From NCBI GenBank assembly GCA_032160545.1, contig JAVHVN010000208.1, positions 1 through 21,397 on the forward strand: DNA of 21,397 nt, in the 5' to 3' direction. The notes beneath the pieces were generated by a model. That model did no database searches. It was given only the letters and a program-made list of their open reading frames with translations, and was not told the origin of the DNA. Shown in pieces: positions 12,619 to 20,880 of this stretch. The stretch is from DATGFB01 sp032160545 (lineage in GTDB: Bacteria > Actinomycetota > Actinomycetes > Mycobacteriales > Jatrophihabitantaceae). Position numbers and translations under genes: made by a program. Position 1 is the stretch's first letter; each line of letters opens with the position of its first letter.

Positions 12619-14073
12619 GTGAGCGCGTCGCCGTGGGTCGCCGGAAGCGGGTCGGAAGCGGGTGGTGTGGTGCCCGGCGTCACCCTGCTCGACGCCCTGT
12701 GCACGGCGATCGGCGACCGCTCGGCCACCGGCATCGCGGCCGCCCTCAATCGCCTGATCTCGACCGGCCGGCTGGTCCCCGGAGACCGGCTCCCGACGGT
12801 GCGAGTGCTCGCCGCGGCCCTCGGGACGAGCCCCGCGACCGTCGCCGAGGCGTGGCGTGCGCTGAACGCCGCCGGGGCCATCGTCCCGCGCGGCCGGGCC
12901 GGGACGTTCGTGTCCGTCCCTGCCAACTCGGCCCGCCGCTACCACCAGATGGCCGCCGCCGGCCCCGAGGCGCTGGCGCTCGACCTGTCCACCGGTGTTC
13001 CCGACCCCGACCTGCTGCCGGAGCTTGCCCCGGCCGCGATGCACGTCGCGAGCCGCGCGGTCACCACGAATTACATCGACGCACCGGTCCTGCCCGAGCT
13101 CGAGGAACGGCTGCTGGCCACCTGGCCCTACCCGGTCCCCGCGCTGACGGTGGTCGACGGCGCACTCGACGCGATCGACCGGCTGTTGCGGCAGGTGGTG
13201 CGACTCGGCGACCACGTCGTGGTCGAGCAGCCGTGCTTCCCACCGTTCCTCGACATGCTCGAACGACTGGGCGCAGTCGTCGTTCCCGTCGACGTCGACC
13301 GCAGCGGGCTGTCGCCGTCCGGGCTCGCGGACGCGCTGTGCGCGGAGCCGGTGGCCGTGCTTCTCCAGCCCCGCGCGCACAACCCGACGGGTGCCTCGAT
13401 GACGCCGTCACGGGTCCGCGCGCTGGCTCGGGTGGTCCGTGCCGCCAACCTGCCGAGGCTGCTGCTCCTCGAGGACGACCACTCGGGCTCGATCGCCGGC
13501 GCGGACGAGACGAGTCTGGGGGCGCTGCTACCGGATCAGGTGGTGCACGTGCGCAGCTATTCAAAATCTCACGGGCCGGATCTGCGGATCGCGGCCGTGG
13601 GCGGGCCGGCGGCCGTCGTCAACGAGCTGATCGCGGCCCGGCAACTGGGCCCGGGCTGGACCTCCCGCTTCCTGCAGGGCGTGCTGCTGTACCTGCTGAC
13701 CGACCCGGCGAGCGTCGCGTCGGTCGATGCAGCGCGCGACCGGTACGCGCAGCGGCGCCGGGCGATGTCTGCAGCACTGGCCGAGCACGGCATCGTCGTC
13801 CCTCCCGGCGAGGGGCTGTCGATGTGGCTGCCGGTCGCCGACGAGCGCAGCGCGGTGATCACCCTCGCGGCGGCCGGGATCGGCGTGTCGCCCGGCGGGC
13901 CGTTCTGCGTGCGATCGGAACGGGTTCGCCGGATCCGGGTCACGCTCGGCCGGCTGCCCGACGACACGGGCGCGATCGCCGAGGTGGCGCGCCTGCTCGC
14001 CCTCGCGGCAGACCTGCGGGCCGGTCGCACCGGCTCGTTGCGGCAGGTGGCGCCCGCGACGGCGCGGCGCTGA
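12619..14073 (+). CDS. MocR/GabR-type PLP-dependent transcriptional regulator
   Basis: A GntR-type winged helix (about residues 20-85, containing LVPGDRLPTVRVLAAALGTS) is fused to an aminotransferase-like fold (about 100-470). PLP contacts are visible: HNPTG at 254-258, EDDH at 285-288 and the Schiff-base lysine in SYSKSHGPD at about residue 316. Such proteins use PLP plus an amine or amino acid to switch transcription; GabR with GABA is the model. It diverges from the pyrimidine-type catabolic operon, so beta-alanine or a related amino acid is a plausible effector. The start is uncertain: GTG 12619 is used here, but GTG 12667 has a better GGAAG ahead of it. A TTG at 12571 would lie inside the putative promoter. 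The stop is 6 nt from that of the convergent dehydrogenase gene. Confidence 0.88.
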   Translation: MSASPWVAGSGSEAGGVVPGVTLLDALCTAIGDRSATGIAAALNRLISTGRLVPGDRLPTVRVLAAALGTSPATVAEAWRALNAAGAIVPRGRAGTFVSVPANSARRYHQMAAAGPEALALDLSTGVPDPDLLPELAPAAMHVASRAVTTNYIDAPVLPELEERLLATWPYPVPALTVVDGALDAIDRLLRQVVRLGDHVVVEQPCFPPFLDMLERLGAVVVPVDVDRSGLSPSGLADALCAEPVAVLLQPRAHNPTGASMTPSRVRALARVVRAANLPRLLLLEDDHSGSIAGADETSLGALLPDQVVHVRSYSKSHGPDLRIAAVGGPAAVVNELIAARQLGPGWTSRFLQGVLLYLLTDPASVASVDAARDRYAQRRRAMSAALAEHGIVVPPGEGLSMWLPVADERSAVITLAAAGIGVSPGGPFCVRSERVRRIRVTLGRLPDDTGAIAEVARLLALAADLRAGRTGSLRQVAPATARR

Positions 14074-14079
14074 GCGGCG

Positions 14080-15501
14080 CTACTCGGTCTTCGCGCTCCC
14101 GGCACCCGTGGACCCGGTGCTGCTGCCGGCGCCCACCCAGACCGACTTGATGTTCATGAACTCGCGCATGCCGAGCTCGGTCAGCTCACGGCCGTAGCCA
14201 CTGGTCTTCACGCCACCGAAGGGCAGCTCGGGATAGCTGGTGGTCATGCCGTTGACGAACACCATGCCGGCCTCGACGTCGCGGACGAACCGCTCGCGCT
14301 CGTCCTCGTCGTCGGTCCAGATGTTGGAGCCGAGCCCGAACTCACTGTCGTTGGCCAGCGCGATCGCGGCCTCGAGGTCGGGCACGCGGTACAGCGAGGC
14401 GACCGGCCCGAAGACCTCCTCGGCGTAGATGCGCATCTCGGGGGTGATGTCGGTGACGAGCGTCGGCGGGTAGAAGAAGCCCGGCCCGTCGAGGCGGGTG
14501 CCACCCGTGACGATGCGCGCGCCCTTCGCGGCGGCGTCCTGCACCAACTCCTCGACGTCCTCGCGGCCCGACTCGGTGGCGAGCGGGCCTACCTTCGTGT
14601 CGTCCTTCATCGGGTCGCCCACGGCCAGTGCCTGCAACTTCTCGGCGAACAGCCGCTCGAACTCGTCAGCGACCGCCTCGTGCACGATGAAGCGCTTCGC
14701 AGCGATGCAGCTCTGCCCGTTGTTCTGGCAGCGCGCGACGACCGCGACCTCGGCAGCCTTGTCGAGGTCGGCCGAAGGCATGACCACGAACGGGTCGCTG
14801 CCGCCGAGCTCGAGAACGGTTTTCTTCAGGACGTTGCCCGCGATCGACGCGACGGACTGGCCCGCAGGCCCGGAGCCGGTCAGCGTCGCGGCCGCCACGC
14901 GGTCGTCGCGCAACACCGTCTCGACGTCCTTCGATCCGATGAGCAACGTCTGGAACACGTCGTCCGGGAAGCCGGCCGTGCGGAACAGGTGCTCCATGTA
15001 CAGCGCGGTCTGCGGCACGTTGCTTGCGTGCTTGAGCAACCCGACGTTGCCGGCCATCAGCGCAGGTGCGGCGAATCGCATCGCCTGCCAGAGCGGGAAG
15101 TTCCACGGCATGATCGCGAGCACGACGCCGATGGGCTGGTAGGCGATGAACGCCCGCTCGGCGCCCACTGCCCCGGCGTCGGCCGGCGTGGGATCGAGGA
15201 AGGCCGGCCCGTGTTTCGCGTAGTAGCGCAGGGCCTTGGCGCACTTCTGCGCCTCGGCCTTGGCTGCCGCGAGCGTCTTGCCCATCTCGAGCGTCATCAG
15301 CTCGCCGACCTCGTCGACGTCCCGCTCGAGGACGTCGGCTGCCGCGTTGAGCCACCCGACGCGGTCCTCGGCACTGGTCAGGCGGTAGGAGCGGAACGCA
15401 GCCGAAGCGCGCTCCAGCTTGTCGTCGAGCTCGGCGCCGGTCAGCGCGTCGAACGTCTTGATCGTCTCGCCGGTGGTGGGGTTGATCGTCGCGATGGCCA
15501 T
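14080..15501 (-). CDS. gabD: Succinate-semialdehyde-type aldehyde dehydrogenase
   Basis: This 473-residue NAD(P)-dependent aldehyde dehydrogenase has the complete active site: Asn134 (MPWNFP), Glu231 (LELGGSDPF) and catalytic Cys265 (NNGQSCIAAKR). The cofactor-binding region is normal (LKHASN, LTGSGPAG). The INPTTGE start and YPELPFGGVKTSGYGREL end match the GabD1-like succinate-semialdehyde dehydrogenases of actinobacteria. Next to a beta-alanine-forming operon, it might instead oxidise malonate semialdehyde, but those enzymes usually belong to a different, CoA-dependent branch. The C-terminal 16 residues are an unusual Gly/Ser/Thr-rich tail after IKSVWVG. It lies 4 nt after the DUF1810 gene on the same strand, which suggests cotranscription. 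Confidence 0.92.
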   Translation of the reverse strand: MAIATINPTTGETIKTFDALTGAELDDKLERASAAFRSYRLTSAEDRVGWLNAAADVLERDVDEVGELMTLEMGKTLAAAKAEAQKCAKALRYYAKHGPAFLDPTPADAGAVGAERAFIAYQPIGVVLAIMPWNFPLWQAMRFAAPALMAGNVGLLKHASNVPQTALYMEHLFRTAGFPDDVFQTLLIGSKDVETVLRDDRVAAATLTGSGPAGQSVASIAGNVLKKTVLELGGSDPFVVMPSADLDKAAEVAVVARCQNNGQSCIAAKRFIVHEAVADEFERLFAEKLQALAVGDPMKDDTKVGPLATESGREDVEELVQDAAAKGARIVTGGTRLDGPGFFYPPTLVTDITPEMRIYAEEVFGPVASLYRVPDLEAAIALANDSEFGLGSNIWTDDEDERERFVRDVEAGMVFVNGMTTSYPELPFGGVKTSGYGRELTELGMREFMNIKSVWVGAGSSTGSTGAGSAKTE

Positions 15502-15505
15502 GTCT

Positions 15506-15973
15506 TCATTCTTGTGTCATCGACCGCTCGCGCGCCACTTCCCCTGAGAGCAGGCGATCGGTGGCCTCGTCCGGCTGCCCACCGAAGAACCGGTCCAGCA
15601 CGGCGCCGAAGACAGACTGGTCCCCGTCCGCATGCCTGAACAGCGTCATGGACGACCTGAGTTTGACGGCGTCGACAGCGCCGAGGATGTCCTCGGCGCT
15701 ACCGACCGCGGCGTCCGGGCCGGTCACGAGCGCGGCGGCCGCCGCGCGCAGACGCGGTCCGAGCACCGGGTGCGCCAGATACGCGCGCGCCTCGGCCAGG
15801 CTTCGGATCGCGTAGTGCTGCGCCGTGGGGCTGCGGCCCAGCCCGACGAGCTGGGGGAAGACGAACCACATCCAGTGCGTGCGCTTGCGCCCGTCGGTCA
15901 GCTCGGCGAGGGCACGCGCGAAAGTGCCGCCGCCGTCCTGCGCGCGGACGAACCGCTCCAGGTCGAGGTCCAT
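15506..15973 (-). CDS. DUF1810 family protein
   Basis: This 155-residue soluble protein carries the marks of DUF1810: LERFVRAQD near the start, then HWMWFVFPQLVGLGRSPTAQHYAI at about residues 33-56, and later DAVKLRSSMTLF. The family is small, widespread in bacteria, and has sometimes been labelled calpastatin without evidence; its biochemical role is not established to my knowledge. There is no signal peptide or membrane segment. It is 14 nt after the GH13 gene and 4 nt before the dehydrogenase gene, and is probably in the same transcript. Context does not suggest a specific job. Confidence 0.9.
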   Translation of the reverse strand: MDLDLERFVRAQDGGGTFARALAELTDGRKRTHWMWFVFPQLVGLGRSPTAQHYAIRSLAEARAYLAHPVLGPRLRAAAAALVTGPDAAVGSAEDILGAVDAVKLRSSMTLFRHADGDQSVFGAVLDRFFGGQPDEATDRLLSGEVARERSMTQE

Positions 15974-15987
15974 GTCGTTGACCCTCT

Positions 15988-17628
15988 TCAGGACAGGCGC
16001 AGCCAGCGGTAGCCCCAGCCGTTGAGTCCTATCCCGGTGAGGCGGGGCGCCGGCGAGTCGTACCGGTCATCGGCAAAGACGTCCCACGGCCGCCCGCGTA
16101 CCCCGTCCAGCTTGCCGATGTCGATGCTAAGAGCCCGATCGGCGAGGTTGTGCAGCAGCAGCACGCTCCCGCCGTCGGCCGCATCGAAGCGATGCGCCAG
16201 CACCGAGCGGGGGAGCGGGACGTCCAGGACCGTCGCCTCCGCAGTGCCGATCTCGGGGCACGAGCGCACGGCGCGGACGAGTTGCTCGAACCACCGCAGC
16301 AGCGAGCCACTCTCCCGCTGCTCGTCGCGGACGTTGACCTTGCGCGTCGCGAACGCACCCCGGGTGATCACCGGGACCGGCAGCACGTCTGCTGTCGAGA
16401 AGCCGCCGTTCTTCTCGCTGTCCCACTGCATCGGGGTGCGGAGCGACGCACGGCCGGGCAGCATCAGGTCGTCGCCCATCCCGATCTCCTCGCCGTAGCG
16501 CACCACCGGCGTGCCGGGCATGGCGAACTGCAGCGCGTACGCCAGCTCGATGCGGCGCCGTTCGCCGCGCAACATCGGTGCCAGCCGCCGGCGGATGCCC
16601 CGGTCGTAGAGCCGCATCTCCGGCCCCGGCGCGAAGGCACGGAAAACGTCAGTGCGCTGCTCGTCGGTCAGCGTGCTGAGATCCAGCTCGTCGTGATTGC
16701 GCAGGAACGTCGCCCATTGCGCGCCGCGAGGCACCGGCGGCATCGTGCGCAGTGCGTCGACGAGCGGTTCGGCATCCGATCGGGCGAGTGCCAGCCACAG
16801 CTTGGTGTTGAGCTGGAACGAGAAGAGCATGTGGGCCCGGTCGGCCGGGCCGTCCGCGTCGGAACCGAAATAGGCGCCGACCTCGCCGGGCGGCACGTTG
16901 GCCTCGAACAGCAGCAGTGCGTCGCCACGCTGCCACTGCGTCGCCTGCCGCCAGTCGTCGAGGATCGAGAAATCCTTCGGCGCGGGATCGACTCCTGGCG
17001 CCACCTGCTCGAGGACGAACGGAGCGGCGTCGACGCGGAAGCCCGCCACGCCGAGCTGCAACCAGAAGGCCATCACCTTCGCGATCTCGTTGCGCACGTC
17101 CGGGTTCGACCAGTTGAGGTCGGGCTGGAAGTCGTAGAAGCGGTGGAAGTACCAGGCGCCGGCCTCGTCGTCGAAGGTCCAGGTCTCCTTCTGCTCGCCG
17201 GGAAACACGATGCCCTGGCGCCGGTCGGGTGGCTCGGTCTCGCTCCAGACGTACCAGCCCCGGTACGGGGACGCCGGATCGCTGCACGCCGCGCGGAACC
17301 ACGGGTGCTCGTTGGACGTGTGGTTCACGACCAGGTCGATGATCACCCGGATGCCGCGGCCGTCTGCCTCGCGCAGGAACCTGGCGAAGTCACCCAGGGT
17401 GCCCAGCCGGGAGTCGACGCCGTAGAAGTCCGCGACGTCGTAGCCGTCGTCGCGGTGCGGGGTGGGATGGATCGGGTTGAGCCACAGGCACGTGACGCCC
17501 AGAGCGGCGAGGTAGTCGAGGCGGCCGGTCAACCCCGGCAGATCACCGATACCGTCGCCGTTGGAGTCCTGGAACGTGTCGACCTCGACGCAGTAGACGA
17601 CCGCTTCGCGGTACCAGTGCTCGGCCAT
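15988..17628 (-). CDS. GH13 alpha-amylase-family enzyme, trehalose-synthase-like
   Basis: This 546-residue (beta/alpha)8-barrel glycosidase closely follows the trehalose synthase (TreS, GH13_16) pattern: VYCVEVDTFQDSNGDGIGD at the start, then RDDGYDVADFYG and VNHTSNEHPWF. The catalytic residues are Asp200 (GFRVDAAPF, nucleophile), Glu242 (LLFEANVPP, acid/base) and Asp313 in LRNHDELD. TreS interconverts maltose and trehalose. The EEIGMGDDLMLPGRASLRTPMQW segment also matches. It lacks a fused maltokinase domain, and no maltokinase or GlgE gene is in view, so an alpha-glucosidase role is also possible. The VVYCVEVDTF start differs from the usual VFYEVHVRAF. It is followed closely by the DUF1810 gene. 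Confidence 0.9.
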   Translation of the reverse strand: MAEHWYREAVVYCVEVDTFQDSNGDGIGDLPGLTGRLDYLAALGVTCLWLNPIHPTPHRDDGYDVADFYGVDSRLGTLGDFARFLREADGRGIRVIIDLVVNHTSNEHPWFRAACSDPASPYRGWYVWSETEPPDRRQGIVFPGEQKETWTFDDEAGAWYFHRFYDFQPDLNWSNPDVRNEIAKVMAFWLQLGVAGFRVDAAPFVLEQVAPGVDPAPKDFSILDDWRQATQWQRGDALLLFEANVPPGEVGAYFGSDADGPADRAHMLFSFQLNTKLWLALARSDAEPLVDALRTMPPVPRGAQWATFLRNHDELDLSTLTDEQRTDVFRAFAPGPEMRLYDRGIRRRLAPMLRGERRRIELAYALQFAMPGTPVVRYGEEIGMGDDLMLPGRASLRTPMQWDSEKNGGFSTADVLPVPVITRGAFATRKVNVRDEQRESGSLLRWFEQLVRAVRSCPEIGTAEATVLDVPLPRSVLAHRFDAADGGSVLLLHNLADRALSIDIGKLDGVRGRPWDVFADDRYDSPAPRLTGIGLNGWGYRWLRLS

Positions 17629-17678
17629 ACCTGACCATAGGTGGTGCGGTGCCGCCTGAGCGACGGTCGGACTTGCTG

Positions 17679-18083
17679 TCAGCGGCGGGCCCGGCGCGCA
17701 GCGATGCGCTCGTTGCGCCTGTGCACCGCTTCGGTGCGTTCGCGCCGCGAGCGGGCCTGTCTGGTCGCCTCACCCGTCCCGGCCCGGAAGCCCGCCTTGA
17801 CCAGCCGGTGCTCGGCGGTCTCGACCAGGTAGGCGAACGAGAACACCAGGCCCATCGCGGTGCCGCCGAGCACCGCGACCAGCCGGATCCAGAACGCCGC
17901 CGGCAGGAAGATCAGGATCGCCGCTGCGACCGGTGCGATCTGCGCGAGGAATCGCGCGAGATGGCGCCAGATCCAGGAGCGGTCGGTGGTGTCACGCAAT
18001 ACCCACTCGTGGTAACGCTCGGGAAGGCCGGCGCCGTAGGCGTACGCAACCCACCGCAGCGGGCCGGGCCGCGTCGCGCTCAT
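17679..18083 (-). CDS. DUF5313-like small membrane protein
   Basis: This 134-residue protein begins MSATRPGPLRWVAYAYGAGLPERYHEWVLRD. That matches the start of a mycobacterial/nocardial conserved membrane family which I recall as DUF5313. Two hydrophobic segments lie near residues 46-63 and 66-86, joined by a very short turn, so it is probably a hairpin with both ends in the cytoplasm. The C-terminus is strongly basic (about 105-134, many Arg). The role is unknown. It lies 50 nt before the GH13 gene on the same strand. The family's narrow range is one reason to place the organism in the Mycobacteriales. Confidence 0.8.
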   Translation of the reverse strand: MSATRPGPLRWVAYAYGAGLPERYHEWVLRDTTDRSWIWRHLARFLAQIAPVAAAILIFLPAAFWIRLVAVLGGTAMGLVFSFAYLVETAEHRLVKAGFRAGTGEATRQARSRRERTEAVHRRNERIAARRARR

Positions 18084-18196
18084 ACGTCAGGTCTACCCTG
18101 CCTCGACCCGGCCTACCGTCGGTCGGGAAGCAGCGATGTCGGGCCGGGTCGGACCGCGGGATCGGCACGGCAGGGGAGTTCGCCTGACGGCGCCGC

Positions 18197-19201
18197 TCAG
18201 AGCTCCGACCGGTCGATGGCGGACGGCTGCCACGTCGACCGGTGCCGCGCGACGGCGTAGACCCGCTCGACGACCGCGGCATCGAGCACGGTCGGCAGGT
18301 CGGATAGCCGGTCGACGAGCGCAGAGTGCGCGACGACGGTGACCGCTGCGTCGAGCGGCTGGACCCGCACGGTGAGCGTCTGCGCCTTGACGGCGAGCAC
18401 GCCGTACACCGGCGCGACCGGGAAGCCGGCGCCGGCGCTCAGCAGCCGGGCGGCCCGTTGGGCCTCGAACCGGCTGACGCGCACGTACGGCTGAAAGCCC
18501 CCGTTGATCCGCACCGTGTCCCCGCGCACCTCGACCGTCGAGCCGGGGTGGTGCTTGGTGTTGACGGTGAAGACACCGGCCGGGCCGATCACGAGGTGGT
18601 CGATGTCGCTGCCGTCCTGCCCGACCGGCACGGCGTGCAGGACGCGCCAGTCGTCGCCGAGTCGCTTCAGCCGGCGCGCGACATCGGTCTCGGCGTCGGC
18701 GCCGATGCGCCAGTTCCGCTCGGCAGTCTTGACGCCCGCGAGCCGGGCGACCGCGGTGCGGACCGGGGCCTGCCGGCGCAGCTCCTGAGCGCGAGCGCGG
18801 GCCGCCGACCCCGGTTTGGTGAGCGCGAGATCGCGATCAGGTGCGGTATCCGCAGCCGCCGGGCGCTCGGCGACGGGTGCGACGGGTGCGACGGGTGCGA
18901 CGGGTGCCGCGGGTGCCGCGGGTAGCGCCCTCTCGCGTGGGGCCGGTGCGTCGTCGCGCCGGGCGTGCCGCGGCTGGTACTCGGTCACGGACGCCAGGGC
19001 CTGTTGGTGCAGGCCTTCGGTGACCTCCCGGATGACGTCGTGGTGTTCGGCCGCCGTGGCTACGACGACCCCGGTGCGCAGGTCGCGGTAACCGAGATCG
19101 GCCGTCCCCCGCTTCACGTATGCGCGGTCGTTGCCCCAGCGCTTCCAGCGCTGCACGACGATCGCGGCAGCGGCATTGTCGATCTGCGGCGTCGCAGTCA
19201 T
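18197..19201 (-). CDS. NERD-domain protein with APV repeat linker
   Basis: This 334-residue protein has three parts. Residues 1-75 are an uncharacterised N-terminal region (VVQRWKRWGNDRAYVKRG, GYRDLRTGVVVATAAEH). Residues 80-150 are a low-complexity Ala/Pro/Val linker. From about 165 to 290 it is a NERD (nuclease-related) domain: GADAETDVARRL, then DIDHLVIGPAGVFTVNTKHH, matching the conserved Glu, Asp and Lys of the nuclease-like fold. No helicase or kinase domain is attached. NERD proteins are suspected to act on DNA or RNA, but activity is rarely shown. It has a strong GGGGAGGG ribosome binding site and a good promoter candidate directly upstream, so it is likely the first gene of a transcript that could run into the DUF5313-like gene. 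Confidence 0.88.
   Translation of the reverse strand: MTATPQIDNAAAAIVVQRWKRWGNDRAYVKRGTADLGYRDLRTGVVVATAAEHHDVIREVTEGLHQQALASVTEYQPRHARRDDAPAPRERALPAAPAAPVAPVAPVAPVAERPAAADTAPDRDLALTKPGSAARARAQELRRQAPVRTAVARLAGVKTAERNWRIGADAETDVARRLKRLGDDWRVLHAVPVGQDGSDIDHLVIGPAGVFTVNTKHHPGSTVEVRGDTVRINGGFQPYVRVSRFEAQRAARLLSAGAGFPVAPVYGVLAVKAQTLTVRVQPLDAAVTVVAHSALVDRLSDLPTVLDAAVVERVYAVARHRSTWQPSAIDRSEL
18872..18925. repeat. 9-bp tandem repeat inside the NERD gene
   Basis: Four perfect units of GACGGGTGC at 18872-18907 are followed by two diverged units (CGCGGGT-). On the coding strand they give A-P-V and A-P-A triplets in the linker before the NERD domain. The 9-bp period keeps the frame, so copy number can vary without breaking the protein. 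Confidence 0.85.
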
Positions 19202-19247
19202 CGCCAGACCCTCCCCGGCCGCCCGACGCGGCCGTGTCCGACCGACG

Positions 19248-19276
19248 ACGGTAACACCTCGTTAGTTTCGCGTTAA
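19248..19276 (-). promoter_or_regulatory. Candidate promoter of the NERD gene
   Basis: On the minus strand TTAACG (complement of 19271-19276) is followed after exactly 17 nt by TACCGT (complement of 19248-19253), which fits the actinobacterial TANNNT -10. It predicts a leader of about 40 nt that includes the strong ribosome binding site. It is the best-looking promoter in the window. Confidence 0.5.
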
Positions 19277-19336
19277 GTGCTCGCGGCGCGATCCAGCAGG
19301 GTCCCACGGCAGCCGACCCACCCCGGCCAGGTTGCT

Positions 19337-20794
19337 TCAGTCGGCCAGTGCGAATTCCATGCGGCGCCGCCGCGGGCGCAGCCGCACTGCGGTCAGCAGG
19401 AGCCCGGCGACCGAGACGCCGACGACGACGCTGAGTGCCGGCACCATGCCGGGCAGCAATTCGTGCCGCGCGGGCGCCGTGCCCGAGGCCGCCGAGCTCA
19501 GGATCGCGGTGACCACGGCGAGCACGACAGCGCCACCGATCTGCATGCTCGTGTTCAGCAGCCCCGAGGCGAGCCCCTGCTCGTGGTCGGCCACGCCTGT
19601 CGTGGCCTGCGCGTTCACCGCCGGGAAGCAGAGGGCGAAGCCGACACCGAGCAACAGCATCGTCGGCAGCAGGAAGTTCGCGTAGGACATGTTCGGGCCG
19701 ACCCGCAGGAACAGCACGTATCCGGCGAGCAGGGCCGAGAGCCCCAGCGCGATGAGCACCGAGGTGCTCACCCGCGCCAGCACCGCACCCATGCGCGGCG
19801 CGCTGGCAACGACGATCAGGCCGGCCGGCAGGAACGCCATGGCCATCCCCAGCGGCGACCAGCCCAGCTGGTTCTGCACGTACAGAGTCACCATGAACTG
19901 GAACGACACGTACCCACCGAACATCGCCGCAGCCGAGAGGTTGGCATGCACGAGTGAGGACGAACGCAGGATGCCGAGCCGCACGAGCGGGCGCGGGTGC
20001 CGCCGCTCGATGACCACGAACGCCGTCATCAGGGCCGCGCTGACTGCGAGCAGGCCGATCGTCACCGGGCTGCCCCAACCGCGGTTGGGCGCCTCGACCA
20101 CCGAGTAGACGAGGACGAGCAACGAAGCGGTGCTGGTGAATGCTCCGGCGAGGTCGAAGTGGGCGAGCGAGACGCGATCGCGGGCCGCCGTCGGGATCAC
20201 CTTGATGCCGGCGAGCACCAGCGCGATGGCGACGGGCCCGGGAACGAGGAAGGTCGCGCGCCAGCCGAGTTCCGTCAGCAGGCCGCCGAACACCAGCCCG
20301 AGCGAGAATCCGCTGGCGCCGCACACGGTGTAGATGCTCAGGGCCCGGTTGCGCGCCGGCCCTTCGGCGAAGGTCGTTGTGATGATCGACAGCCCGGCCG
20401 GCACGGTGAACCCTGCGGACGCGCCCTTCACGAAACGCAGCGCGATGAGCGCCACGTCGTTGCTGAGTGCGGCGCTGATGACGGAGGTAACCCCGAAGAC
20501 CGCCACGGCCACGAGGAACACCCGCCGTCGTCCGAGCAGGTCGGACGCGCGACCGCCGAGCAGAAGGAAGCTGCCGTAGCCCAGCACGTACCCGCTCACG
20601 ATCCACTGCAGGGAGCTGGCCGAGAGGTGCAGGTCCGAGCCGATGGACGGCAATGCGACGCCGACCATCGAGAGGTCGAGGCCGTCGAGGAACAGGGCGC
20701 CGCACAGGACGACGAGCAGCAGCCAGGTCGAACGGGTCCAGGCGGACCCGGCGACGGTAGCGGGGGGTGTGCCGGAATCGAGTGTCGAGGTCAT
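19337..20794 (-). CDS. DHA2-type MFS multidrug exporter
   Basis: This 485-residue membrane protein of the drug:H+ antiporter-2 group has about 14 hydrophobic segments. Early features are LDGLDLSMVGVALPSIGSDL in helix 1 and GGRASDLLGRRRVFL in the helix 2-3 loop. Motif C-like GASGFSLGLVFGGLLTELGWR lies in helix 5, a mark of antiporters. It should pump hydrophobic or cationic compounds out. The start at 20792-20794 is preferred over ATG 20803 because GATGGG lies ahead of it. The 13-residue longer form would begin inside a palindromic operator candidate. A MarR gene diverges from it, the usual pairing for a substrate-induced pump. Confidence 0.92.
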   Translation of the reverse strand: MTSTLDSGTPPATVAGSAWTRSTWLLLVVLCGALFLDGLDLSMVGVALPSIGSDLHLSASSLQWIVSGYVLGYGSFLLLGGRASDLLGRRRVFLVAVAVFGVTSVISAALSNDVALIALRFVKGASAGFTVPAGLSIITTTFAEGPARNRALSIYTVCGASGFSLGLVFGGLLTELGWRATFLVPGPVAIALVLAGIKVIPTAARDRVSLAHFDLAGAFTSTASLLVLVYSVVEAPNRGWGSPVTIGLLAVSAALMTAFVVIERRHPRPLVRLGILRSSSLVHANLSAAAMFGGYVSFQFMVTLYVQNQLGWSPLGMAMAFLPAGLIVVASAPRMGAVLARVSTSVLIALGLSALLAGYVLFLRVGPNMSYANFLLPTMLLLGVGFALCFPAVNAQATTGVADHEQGLASGLLNTSMQIGGAVVLAVVTAILSSAASGTAPARHELLPGMVPALSVVVGVSVAGLLLTAVRLRPRRRRMEFALAD

Positions 20795-20804
20795 GGCGCC
20801 CATC

Positions 20805-20880
20805 TTGATGCAGATGCATCTAATGTGCAAGCATAAATTGCAGGTGAACTTTATGTATCCGCAGGTGTACGATCCGAGTC
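20805..20880. promoter_or_regulatory. Divergent operator/promoter region, MFS and marR
   Basis: Two palindromes lie here: AGATGCATCT (20812-20821, perfect) and TGCAA-N7-TTGCA (20826-20842). The second has the size and TTGCA half-site typical of MarR operators. For the plus-strand marR, TACGAT at 20868-20873 fits TANNNT and ends 7 nt before GTG 20881, the spacing expected of a leaderless transcript. Binding by the divergent MarR protein would block both genes. Confidence 0.55.

Noticed and set aside
11595..12926. Longer form of the beta-ureidopropionase starting at 12926
   Set aside because: The extra residues are Arg/Ala/Thr-rich without family match. They would overlap the divergent regulator gene, and ATG 12443 has a strong ribosome binding site and the normal family N-terminus.
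16150..17634. 494-residue plus-strand ORF opposite the GH13 gene
   Set aside because: Antisense shadow; the minus frame has complete GH13 catalytic motifs.
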